Source of the DNA: JALYNX01 sp963724825
GTDB taxonomy: Bacteria > Actinomycetota > Acidimicrobiia > Spongiisociales > ZC4RG35
Length of the DNA stretch: 40,695 nt
Direction of reading: 5' to 3'
Assembly: GCA_963724825.1 (NCBI GenBank)
Contig: CAVRWT010000010.1
Coordinates: 1 to 40,695, forward strand
This document shows positions 33,378 through 40,643 of the stretch, one piece after another. A program made the position numbers and the translations under genes. Each line of letters starts with the position of its first letter. The first letter of the stretch is position 1. The notes below the pieces were generated by a model. That model was not told where the DNA came from and did not search any database. It saw nothing but the letters and a program-made list of their open reading frames with translations.

Positions 33378-34301
33378 CTACACGATCCCATCGAGCTCGG
33401 GGAGCCGGAGGGCCAGGTTCACGTTTTGCAAGGCCTGGACCGCGGCCCCCTTCAAGAGGTTGTCGAGTGCGGCGACGACCACTGCGTTGCGCCCGTCTTC
33501 ACTGGTCTCGAAGCCGCCGATCAGAGCTCCGAGCCGGTTTGTGCCATCTTTGAGCTCCGGGATCCCGTCCTGGAGCTCGATCAAGGGCTCTGCTCCGTAC
33601 GCCTCCTCGAACCTGGAGCGGATCTCCTCGCTGCTCGCCTCTTCGCCCAGCGGCACGCTGGCGGTCACGATCAGACCCCGGAATGCCTGATGGACGTGAG
33701 GTATGAACCGGATCGGCATCCCCAGCTGGTGAGTCGCCTCCATCTCGTGGTTGTGCCCGACGAGCTTGTAAGGCATCAGGTTGTCTTCGAGTCGCCCGAG
33801 GTCGTTGCGCGGGCCGGGAGTGGAGCCGGCCCCCGAGTAGCCCGACACCCCGAAGACGACGGGAACTCCGGAGATGATGTCCATGAGCGGCGCCAGCACC
33901 AGCTCCATAGCGGTGGCGTAGCAGCCAGGGTTGGCGATCCGGGTCGCCCCCGCGAGCCGGTCACGACGCAATTCGGGCAACCCGTAGGCCCAGGAATCGT
34001 CGAGCCGGTGGTCGAACGATATGTCCACCACGACCTCGTCGGCGGTGATCGCATCGAGGTAGGAGGCTGCGGCGCCATCGGGGAGGGCGAGGATCACCAC
34101 ATCGGTCTCCAGGTTGGACACGTCGGTTGGCTCGATCGACTCGTAGACCATCCCATCGAGACCGGGGACGGACTGACCGGCCAATTCGCGAGAGCCGGCG
34201 TAGACCAGTTCGAGAGAAGGATGGTCCCGCATCAGTCTCACGATCTCGGCTCCGGTGTGGCCCCGAGCACCGACCAGGCCGACCGTGTATCGATCACCCA
34301 T
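33378..34301 (-). CDS. argC: N-acetyl-gamma-glutamyl-phosphate reductase
   Basis: The 307-residue NADPH enzyme reduces acetylglutamyl phosphate to acetylglutamate semialdehyde in arginine synthesis. VGLVGARGHTGAEIVRLM is the nucleotide loop, ANPGCYATAMEL holds the catalytic Cys, and VVFGVSGYSGAG and KLVGHNHEMEATH hold further active-site residues, including the His. It is shorter than usual actinobacterial ArgC (about 345 residues) and nearer to Xanthomonas ArgC. ATG 34301 overlaps the upstream kinase/synthase gene by eight bases, so they are translationally coupled. The regulator is not seen. Confidence 0.94.
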   Translation of the reverse strand: MGDRYTVGLVGARGHTGAEIVRLMRDHPSLELVYAGSRELAGQSVPGLDGMVYESIEPTDVSNLETDVVILALPDGAAASYLDAITADEVVVDISFDHRLDDSWAYGLPELRRDRLAGATRIANPGCYATAMELVLAPLMDIISGVPVVFGVSGYSGAGSTPGPRNDLGRLEDNLMPYKLVGHNHEMEATHQLGMPIRFIPHVHQAFRGLIVTASVPLGEEASSEEIRSRFEEAYGAEPLIELQDGIPELKDGTNRLGALIGGFETSEDGRNAVVVAALDNLLKGAAVQALQNVNLALRLPELDGIV

Positions 34302-35622
34302 CTTGATCGCCGATGAAGGATGCCGGTAGTTCGGCGATTGCCTCGACGCGAGCCGCGATGTTCACGAAGTCGGGCTCGCCCTTCCAGTAGATGGTCCACG
34401 GTCCCCGCTTCACCGACCCGTCGGCCTCTTCTGCGTAGAAGGCGTTGAATCCGTTCTCGGTGCGGGAGCGCCAGTAGAGGACGGGGTAGTCGGTGACGAC
34501 CTGGGCCCATACCGTGCGGGCCAGCCCCTCGCCACGGGCATCTTCCAGGATTGCGAACTTGTCGAGGTAGGCGAAGTCCCCGATCCGGGCGACCAGAGCT
34601 CCCGCCCGCCAGCTCTCGGACAGGTATGCCATCTCGAGTGGGAGGTTGGGCCACCAAGCTGGGTCGAGGGTGCGCCCGAAGGCCTCTTCAACCAGCTTCT
34701 CCACCTGGCCCCCATCCAGCGCCAGCTTGTCGGCCACCTTCTCGATCAGCTCACCTCGCCTGACCATGGTTCCCGACCCGCCATGGGTGAACAGCTCTTT
34801 GACCAGGCCGGATGGCGTCGTGATCGAGACCGATGTGGAGAGGGGAGTGTCGTCGAGGAGGAGCTTGATCTCGGCCAGTTTCAGGCGCATCCCGGAATGC
34901 ACCCATTCCTGGCTCATCAGGTGCTCGTAGTCAGAGGCGAGATTGATCGACTCGATCAGCCGGTTGTCGGCATCCAGGAGCCCGCCGACGGCCGCCAGGA
35001 AGATGATCTTCATTGGCTGGACGGCGTGGACCAGAGCCCTCGTGGCGGAGTCGGCGTTCATGTTCACCAGCTGACCGCCGGGTGCCACTCCGAGACAGGT
35101 GAGGATCGGTATGGCGTCGGAGGCGATGATCGACTGAATCAGCGGCAGATGGACCTCGGTGGGCTCTCCGACCAACCCGTATCGCTCACGATCGACGTAA
35201 TCGGCGTCGAAGGCGCCCTCGGTGAGCCCATGGGCCGACACTCCCTGATCTCTGATCGCCTCCACGAGCAGGATGTTCTGCTCGATGAAGGTGTCCCGGG
35301 CCGCGTCGAGCACTTCCGGCCCGGTGACCCGGAGCCCGTCGATCTTCTCGCTGGCGATGCCGCGCTTCTCCAGGGTGTCATCGAGCTGGGGGCCGCCGCC
35401 GTGGAGGACGATCGGGGTGAGACCGACGGTGTGGAGGAAGGCAAGGGCCGCCGCAGTCTCCTCCAGTGAGTCGCGGAGGATGGCGCCTCCGATCTTGATG
35501 ACCGCAAATCGCGAACGGTCGAGCTCAGAGAACCGCTGCAGGTAGGAGCGGATCTCCTTGCCGTCGCTCATGTTGCTCAGCAGATGAACGATGGTCTGTC
35601 GGATGTCTCGGTTGGTCGCCAT
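34294..35622 (-). CDS. Bifunctional N-acetylglutamate kinase/synthase with vertebrate-type NAT domain
   Basis: The 442-residue fusion joins an amino-acid kinase domain (about 1-290) to a GNAT acetyltransferase (about 295-435). Kinase signs are VIKIGGAIL (38-46), LHGGGPQLDD and SGMRLKLAEIKLLL with the second lysine. The acetyltransferase has FAILEDARGEGLARTVW (acetyl-CoA pyrophosphate loop) and YWRSRTENGFNAFYAEEADGS, then WTIYWKG, a series typical of vertebrate-like NAGS. Length fits the Xanthomonas and Maricaulis NAGS-K enzymes, which make acetylglutamate and then phosphorylate it. It is 10 bases downstream of the acetylornithine carbamoyltransferase. Activity of both halves is inferred. Confidence 0.88.
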   Translation of the reverse strand: MATNRDIRQTIVHLLSNMSDGKEIRSYLQRFSELDRSRFAVIKIGGAILRDSLEETAAALAFLHTVGLTPIVLHGGGPQLDDTLEKRGIASEKIDGLRVTGPEVLDAARDTFIEQNILLVEAIRDQGVSAHGLTEGAFDADYVDRERYGLVGEPTEVHLPLIQSIIASDAIPILTCLGVAPGGQLVNMNADSATRALVHAVQPMKIIFLAAVGGLLDADNRLIESINLASDYEHLMSQEWVHSGMRLKLAEIKLLLDDTPLSTSVSITTPSGLVKELFTHGGSGTMVRRGELIEKVADKLALDGGQVEKLVEEAFGRTLDPAWWPNLPLEMAYLSESWRAGALVARIGDFAYLDKFAILEDARGEGLARTVWAQVVTDYPVLYWRSRTENGFNAFYAEEADGSVKRGPWTIYWKGEPDFVNIAARVEAIAELPASFIGDQDG

Positions 35623-35632
35623 TGCCAGTCCG

Positions 35633-36637
35633 CTAATTCTTGTCGGTCAACAGCGACTTCATGATCGCCTTCTGCACGTGGAGTCGGTTTTCCGCCTCGT
35701 CATAAGCGAAGCAGTTGGCGCCATCGAAGACGGCATCGGTCATGATCAGGTTGCGCCGCATGGGGAGGCAATGGCTGATCAGGGCGTCGTTGGTCAGGGC
35801 CATCTTTTGGTCGTCGACGATGAAGTGGCGGTAGCGGTCCCGGATCGGCTTCTCGTCCTCCCAGTTGCCGAAGAAGGGCAAGGCGCCCCAACTCTTGGCG
35901 TACACCACCTCGGCTCCGGCGTAGGCCTCGTCGATATCGTGGCTGATGGTCACCGAGCGCCCCTGGGCGGTCGCATCGGCCCGGGCCTGGTCCAGATATC
36001 GCTCATCCAGGATGAAGTCCGGAGTCGGACAGAGCAGGGTCACTTCCATCCCGAACTTGGCCGCGATCGTCAGCGCCGAGTTGGCCACCGCGGTGTTCAG
36101 GGGCTTGGGGTGATAACTCCAGGTGAGCAGGTATTTCTTGCCGTCCAGGGGGCCCAGTTTCTCTTCGAGCGCCATGACGTGGGCCAACTCCTGACAAGGG
36201 TGGACGATCGTCTCCATGTTGATGACAGGCACGTCCGAATAGGCGGCGAACGAGTTGAGGATCAGGTCCTTGCGGTCTTCTTCCCAGTCCTGGAACTTGG
36301 GGAATGCTCGAATCCCGATCAGGTCGCAGTAGCGGGACAGGACTTTGGCTGCCTCTTTGACGTGCTCCTCCGCCTCGCCATCCATGACCGCACCATCTGC
36401 AAACTCCAGCGGCCACATCCCGCCCGACGGTGAGAGGACCACGGCATGACCGCCGAGTTGGTTGATGCCGACGTCGAATGAGGTTCGGGTGCGCAGAGAG
36501 TTGTTGAGGAAGAGAAGGGCGATGGTCTTGCCCGTGAGCGACTCACCAATAGGACTCTGTTTGAGGATGCGGGCGTCGTCGATGAGGGCTTGCAGCTCGG
36601 GGCGTGACCAGTCAGCGGTGGTCAGGAAATGCCTCAT
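35633..36637 (-). CDS. argF': N-acetylornithine carbamoyltransferase (AOTCase)
   Basis: The 334-residue protein matches Xanthomonas campestris AOTCase almost end to end. RHFLTTADWSRPEL opens it, and NNSLRTRTSFDVGINQLGGHAVVL holds the carbamoyl-phosphate loop. MDGEAEEHVKEAAKVLSRYCDLIGIRAFPKFQDW contains Glu90, equivalent to Glu92 of the Xanthomonas enzyme, which favours acetyl- over succinyl-ornithine. HPCQELAH, LLTWSYHPKPLNTAVANSAL and HCLPMRRN complete it. Ordinary OTCase has a DxxxSMG/HCLP arrangement in place of these. The product is N-acetylcitrulline. ATG 36637 starts the cluster. Confidence 0.93.
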   Translation of the reverse strand: MRHFLTTADWSRPELQALIDDARILKQSPIGESLTGKTIALLFLNNSLRTRTSFDVGINQLGGHAVVLSPSGGMWPLEFADGAVMDGEAEEHVKEAAKVLSRYCDLIGIRAFPKFQDWEEDRKDLILNSFAAYSDVPVINMETIVHPCQELAHVMALEEKLGPLDGKKYLLTWSYHPKPLNTAVANSALTIAAKFGMEVTLLCPTPDFILDERYLDQARADATAQGRSVTISHDIDEAYAGAEVVYAKSWGALPFFGNWEDEKPIRDRYRHFIVDDQKMALTNDALISHCLPMRRNLIMTDAVFDGANCFAYDEAENRLHVQKAIMKSLLTDKN

Positions 36638-36692
36638 TGCCGTTGTTTACAAGTCAGTGTCGCGAAATCCAAACAAGCCGACCGTCAAGGAA

Positions 36693-36753
36693 GCCCCCCT
36701 CCCGCCTTCGGCGTACTCCCCCCAACGCTCACTCCGTTCGCTGGGGGGAGAAA
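36693..36753 (-). repeat. Palindromic intergenic repeat, copy downstream of the CYTH gene
   Basis: In the minus sense, CTCCCCCCA and TGGGGGGAG form a 9-bp stem around a loop with GCGAACGGAGTGAGCG. A second small hairpin, CGCC-GAA-GGCG, and a G-rich tail follow. It begins 18 bases after the CYTH stop. It matches 40580-40642 over its full length and 615-651 over two thirds. The long stem suggests a terminator or processing site. Confidence 0.75.
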
Positions 36754-36770
36754 CGGGCCGGAGGGGCAGC

Positions 36771-37583
36771 TCAAACTGCCGGTTTTCTCGACCTTGGCTT
36801 GGTCCCGTTCTCGGCGCGCGCTTCGTTGATGAAGAAGTCGAGCGCGGCCGCAGTTTTGGTCTGCTGTTCTCCGGAGATGTCGATCCCGATTCCGCTCAGG
36901 TAGGCCCTGGCTTCGAGCCCCGCCTGGAAGGCCTCGTTGGGCGTGCATTTAGTCGACAACTCGACGATGCGCGAGCCGTCCGGGTAGTTCCATTGCTCGA
37001 CTACCAGCCCGTACCTGAAGTCACGAGGCGCGAGTTTGAGCTTGAACACGGTTATCGGTCCGAGGATCAGCAAATCGTCGAGCTCCACGCCTTCCGGTGC
37101 GTGGGCGGCGTAGAAGGCTCGCTGCTCCTTGGTGAATAGCTTGCGAATCGGCCGCAGGCCCGCCGCCGTCTCCCGAACTGCGGTTGCGGTGGCAACGCCT
37201 TTCATCGTGCCGGAGCAGACATAGCCTCCTGGGAGGGCATCGACCTCGACCCCAAAGGCCGCGGAACTGCGGATCTCGGGAGAGAGGTCGTCGGGCACGA
37301 CCGGCCGCAGCTTCACGGTCGAGTCCCCATCGCGGCCCTGGATCCGCCTGGCACGCAGCACCACACCCGCCTTGTTGAGGGTCAGATCGATGGTGTCGAA
37401 GAAGAAGACCTGGCGAATCTGGGCGTTCAAAGGGTCCACGTCGAGGGCGGCCGCGGCAGAACGCCGGTTGGAGTCGGGGATCGTGACTTTCAACTCGACC
37501 GTGTCGACTTTCCTCACAAGTTTGAGAAACTCGTTCAGTTGTTCGTCCGTCATGCGGACTCCGCCATCGGTTGTGGTGGTCAC
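36771..37583 (-). CDS. CYTH-domain protein
   Basis: The 270-residue protein has a CYTH-like (triphosphate tunnel) fold. VDTVELKVTIPD carries the ELK variant of the ExExK opening. FFFDTIDLTLNKAGVVLRARRI matches the 'y.DTpdl.L...g..LRiR' strand pair, and DGDSTVKLRPV is the next basic strand. An acidic strand, VELSTK, appears later. Family members include adenylate cyclase class 2, thiamine triphosphatase and polyphosphate-linked enzymes; the substrate is unknown. GTG 37583 is chosen, with GAGGAG six bases upstream. Repeat copy 36693-36753 follows its stop. The C-terminal tail is basic. Confidence 0.7.
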   Translation of the reverse strand: MTTTTDGGVRMTDEQLNEFLKLVRKVDTVELKVTIPDSNRRSAAAALDVDPLNAQIRQVFFFDTIDLTLNKAGVVLRARRIQGRDGDSTVKLRPVVPDDLSPEIRSSAAFGVEVDALPGGYVCSGTMKGVATATAVRETAAGLRPIRKLFTKEQRAFYAAHAPEGVELDDLLILGPITVFKLKLAPRDFRYGLVVEQWNYPDGSRIVELSTKCTPNEAFQAGLEARAYLSGIGIDISGEQQTKTAAALDFFINEARAENGTKPRSRKPAV

Positions 37584-37649
37584 TAATCACTCCTCGCGTT
37601 TGATGATCTTGATGATACGCATCGTGTTGGAGGCCGAACTCGCCGAGCC

Positions 37650-37678
37650 TTGACCCCCTATCCACCCAGGGCCATACT
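37650..37678 (+). promoter_or_regulatory. Sigma-70-type promoter of the rhodanese-MoeB gene
   Basis: TTGACC (37650-37655) and CATACT (37673-37678) are spaced 17 bases. Transcription would begin near 37685, 28 bases before GTG 37713, with GGAGG in between. This excludes the in-frame ATG at 37650 as start. Confidence 0.55.
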
Positions 37679-37712
37679 CGGCATCGACCCCTTGTTACCG
37701 GAGGTGGACCAG

Positions 37713-38885
37713 GTGAGCATGACCTATCAGGAGCTGGTGGCGGCGGCCAAGAGCCAAATCGACGAGGTCCAGCCCTCGGAATTGGAGTCACGCCTCAATC
37801 AGATCACCGTGATCGATGTCCGCGAGGCGGACGAGTACGACCAGGGCTCGATCGCCGGCGCCATCCATGTGCCACGGGGTGTCCTGGAAAGTGCGGTTCG
37901 GGGGCACGTCCCCGATCTCGAGCAGGAGGTGGTCCTCTACTGCGCGGTGGGCGGGCGATCTGCCCTGGCGGCCCTCTCCCTGCAACAACTGGGGTACACC
38001 CGGGTGTCCTCGCTGGCGGGCGGTTTCGGGCAGTGGAAATCCGAGGGCTATCCGTGGGGCACGCCGAAGAGCCTGACGACTGACCAGCGGGGCCGATACA
38101 GCCGGCACACCGTCCTCCCCGAAGTGGGGGAGGCGGGTCAGATGCGACTTCTCGACTCGAAGGTGATGGTCATCGGGGCCGGCGGGCTCGGATCACCCGC
38201 CGCTCTCTACCTCGCTGCTGCGGGGGTGGGCACGCTCGGGATCGTCGACTTCGACGTGGTCGACCTCTCCAACCTCCAGCGCCAGATCCTGCACAACGTC
38301 GACAGGCTTGGCCAGTCGAAGGTGGAGTCGGCCCGGGAGACTCTGAGCGCCCTCAACCCCGACGTGAAGATCGTCACCTACAACGAGCGCCTCTCGGCCG
38401 ACAATGTGCTCCGGATCCTGTCCGGCTACGACGTGATCGTGGATGGGGGAGACAACTTCCCGACTCGCTATCTGGTCAACGACGCCTCGCTGCACCTCAA
38501 GGTGCCGGTGGTCCACGGCTCGATCTTCCGCTTCGAAGGCCAGCTCACCGTGTATGACCCCTACAACGGGCCGTGTTATCGGTGTCAGTTCGCCGAGCCC
38601 CCGCCACCCGAGCTGGCCCCGTCCTGTGCCGAGGCCGGCGTCCTGGGAGTGCTTCCCGGGATTATTGGCTCGTTGCAAGCCATGGAGGCCATCAAGATCG
38701 TCCTCGAGATAGGGGACAGCCTGGTTGGCCGGCTGCTCACCTATGACGGGTTGAGTCAGGAGTTCCTGACTCTGAACATCAGACGCAATCCGGATTGCCC
38801 CGCCTGCGCCGACGAGGCGCATCCACCGCGCCTCGTCGACTACGACCAGTTTTGTGTGCCAGGCGGAGTGGTTTCTCGCGCCTAA
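37713..38885 (+). CDS. Rhodanese-MoeB/ThiF-type sulfur-carrier adenylyltransferase
   Basis: The 390-residue protein joins an N-terminal rhodanese domain to an E1-like adenylyltransferase. The rhodanese part has VIDVREADEYDQGSIAGAIH and LYCAVGGRSALA with the active-site Cys. The MoeB part begins RYSRHTVLPEVG, then MVIGAGGLGSPAALYLAAAG (ATP loop), VIVDGGDNFPTRYLVND and PSCAEAGVLGVLPGIIGSLQAMEAIK with the catalytic Cys. Zinc cysteines lie in CYRCQ and CPAC. Such proteins activate ThiS/MoaD/CysO-type carriers for sulfur transfer. The order is reversed from MoeZ, where the rhodanese domain is C-terminal. GTG 37713 is chosen for the GGAGG eight bases upstream. The 3' end overlaps the SIMPL gene by four bases. 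Confidence 0.9.
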   Translation: MSMTYQELVAAAKSQIDEVQPSELESRLNQITVIDVREADEYDQGSIAGAIHVPRGVLESAVRGHVPDLEQEVVLYCAVGGRSALAALSLQQLGYTRVSSLAGGFGQWKSEGYPWGTPKSLTTDQRGRYSRHTVLPEVGEAGQMRLLDSKVMVIGAGGLGSPAALYLAAAGVGTLGIVDFDVVDLSNLQRQILHNVDRLGQSKVESARETLSALNPDVKIVTYNERLSADNVLRILSGYDVIVDGGDNFPTRYLVNDASLHLKVPVVHGSIFRFEGQLTVYDPYNGPCYRCQFAEPPPPELAPSCAEAGVLGVLPGIIGSLQAMEAIKIVLEIGDSLVGRLLTYDGLSQEFLTLNIRRNPDCPACADEAHPPRLVDYDQFCVPGGVVSRA

Positions 38886-39619
38886 GCCCCGAGGGTGAAG
38901 TTAACCGCAAGGGTGATGGTGACCGCCGAGGTGCCAGGCTCGATCGGAGTCTCTCCACCTGCAAGGTCTTCGGCGGCCCGCTCGTAGTAGACCGGCGGCG
39001 GGGTGCTGCTCACGGTCTCGTTGATCGAGACCGCCGCTCCGAGTTCCTGGCCTGAGAGCTCTGCGAGCTGAGTCGCTTTGGCCATGGCGTCGTCCCACGC
39101 CGCGGCGCGCGCTGCCTTCACCATCTCGGCATCGTCGTCGATGCTGAACTGGAGCCCACTCACCACCACGTCGTTCCCGCCTGCTGCGGTTGCGGCGTCG
39201 ATGAGAGAGCCGGTGTCCTCGATATTGCGGATCTTGACCCGGACGGTGTTGCTCACTCGATAGCCGACGAGGCGCTGGGTGTTGTTCGAGTAGTCGTACT
39301 CGGGGTAGATGGAGTAGTCGGCCGTGGAGATGTCCTTGGGATCCACGCCACCGTCGGTGAGGGCTGAGATCAGGGCGTCAGCCTTCTGCGCAGCCAGGGT
39401 GGTCGCCTCCTGGACGTTGTCGGCCAGAAGCGATACCCCGAGGGTCACCTCCACGGTGTCCGGGGTGCCGGTCACTTCTCCGGTTCCGGTCACGGTTATC
39501 CCACTTGGCCCGGTCGAGGTTCCGTTCACGTTGACCACGGGCGGCTCACTCGAGGCAGCCGTGCAGGCGCCGAGAACCAGGACTGAGACCGCAACCAATG
39601 CCAATGTCGAGCGACGCAT
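38882..39619 (-). CDS. SIMPL-domain (DUF541) lipoprotein
   Basis: The 245-residue protein begins MRRSTLALVAVSVLVLGAC, a lipoprotein signal with lipobox LGAC and Cys19. GITVTGTGEVTGTPDTVEVTLGVSLLADNVQEATTLA is the SIMPL/DUF541 opening. GYRVSNTVRVKIRNIEDTGSLIDAATAAG and AAAWDDAMAKATQLAELSGQELGAAVSINE follow in the family order. It is probably anchored to the outer face of the membrane. The role of SIMPL proteins is poorly known. It is convergent with the MoeB-type gene. Confidence 0.88.
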   Translation of the reverse strand: MRRSTLALVAVSVLVLGACTAASSEPPVVNVNGTSTGPSGITVTGTGEVTGTPDTVEVTLGVSLLADNVQEATTLAAQKADALISALTDGGVDPKDISTADYSIYPEYDYSNNTQRLVGYRVSNTVRVKIRNIEDTGSLIDAATAAGGNDVVVSGLQFSIDDDAEMVKAARAAAWDDAMAKATQLAELSGQELGAAVSINETVSSTPPPVYYERAAEDLAGGETPIEPGTSAVTITLAVNFTLGA

Positions 39620-39664
39620 TTGTTCTCCATTCGGATGTCTGCCACTTGGACGGACAACCGGGAG

Positions 39665-39943
39665 TCAAAGGTTCCGGGCAATGAGGACCTTTCCATTTCT
39701 GAGGGCCACTCCTTCCTTCTCGAGGAGACGTCTCTGACGGGTCGGATGTGGTGATCGAAGCTGGCCGCCGGAGCCAACCACCCGCCACCACGGGATTTCG
39801 GCGTCGGAGGTTCTGAGGATCGAGCCCACCGCCCGGGCTGCGCCCGGGAAGCCTGCCTCCGCCGCAACCTCGCCGTAGGTGACGACGTCACCGGGCTGAA
39901 GGGATGCGAGCACCCCGAGTACCGATTCCTCGAATGCGCTCAC
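39665..39943 (-). CDS. Alkyltransferase-like (ATL) protein
   Basis: The 92-residue protein is the DNA-binding half of O6-alkylguanine transferases. VVTYGEVAAEAGFPGAARAVGSIL is the helix-turn-helix with the nucleotide-flipping Arg. The catalytic P-C-H-R-V is replaced by PWWRVV, with Trp for Cys, as in ATL proteins that bind O6-alkylguanine without repairing it and hand damage to nucleotide-excision repair. The E. coli form is PWHRV, so the second Trp is less usual. ATG 39943 overlaps the upp stop (ATGA), so the two are cotranslated. Confidence 0.85.
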   Translation of the reverse strand: MSAFEESVLGVLASLQPGDVVTYGEVAAEAGFPGAARAVGSILRTSDAEIPWWRVVGSGGQLRSPHPTRQRRLLEKEGVALRNGKVLIARNL

Positions 39944-40558
39944 AAGGTCCCGAAGAGACGATCCCCCATGTCACCGAGGCCGGGGCGGATATAGAAGGCG
40001 TCACTCAGGTCCCGATCGAGAGAGGCGGCGACGATGCGGACATCGGGATGATCGGCTTCGATGCGCTTCACGCCCTCGGGGGCAGTCACCACGCAGACCG
40101 CGGTGATGCTCTTTGCGCCGTTTTCCTTCACCTTGTCGATCGCCCAGCTCAGGGAGCCCCCGGTGGCCAGCATCGGCTCGAGTATCAAGACCCGGGCCCT
40201 ATCCAGGGGCGGGAACTTGTTGTAGTACTCCACGGCTGGCGGTGGCTTCGTTGCGCTGGACGCCGGCGAACCCGATTGCGGCGTCGGGGATCAGGGTGAG
40301 GACTGATTGGAGGAGACCAAGGCCGGCGCGAAGGACGGCTACCGCCACTACCGGCCGATGAAGCTGGGTCCCGATCATGGTCTCCAAGGGTGTGGTGATC
40401 TCGACATCGTCGGTGGACATGTCGGAGAGGGCCTCGGCGACAAGGAGGTATCCGAGGCGCTCGGCGGTCTGACGGAACTCAGGAGGCTCGGTGTCGGAGC
40501 GGCGCAACACCGTGAGCAGGTCGGCGGCGAGCGGGTGGTCGAGGATGGTGAGCGGCAT
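39940..40558 (-). pseudogene. upp: Uracil phosphoribosyltransferase, split by one frameshift
   Basis: UPRT makes UMP from uracil and PRPP. The N-terminal frame (40558 to about 40240) carries MPLTILDHPLAADLLTVLRR and LRAGLGLLQSVL. The C-terminal frame (about 40240-39940) carries VEYYNKFPP, the PRPP loop EPMLATGG (Asp usually precedes PMLATGG; here Glu) and YIRPGLGDMGDRLFGT. The break is near 40240, where ATASR ends one frame and PAVEYYNK begins the other; losing two bases best restores the normal RxExTxxPVEYY spacing. It may be a real loss or an error. It overlaps the ATL gene start. Confidence 0.85.
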
Positions 40559-40579
40559 GGGTGGCAAGGTTAGAGGGAT

Positions 40580-40642
40580 GCCCCCCTCCCCGGCTCCGCC
40601 GGTACCCCCCCACCGCTCACTCCGTTCGCCGGGGGGGAGAAA
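40580..40642 (-). repeat. Palindromic intergenic repeat, copy after ppc
   Basis: In the minus sense, CCCCCCC and GGGGGGG arms flank a loop with GCGAACGGAGTGAGCG. The small hairpin CCGGC-GGA-GCCGG and a G-rich tail follow. It begins one base after the ppc stop. It differs from the copy at 36693 in the arms and the small hairpin but keeps both paired. Confidence 0.75.
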
Positions 40643-40643
40643 T

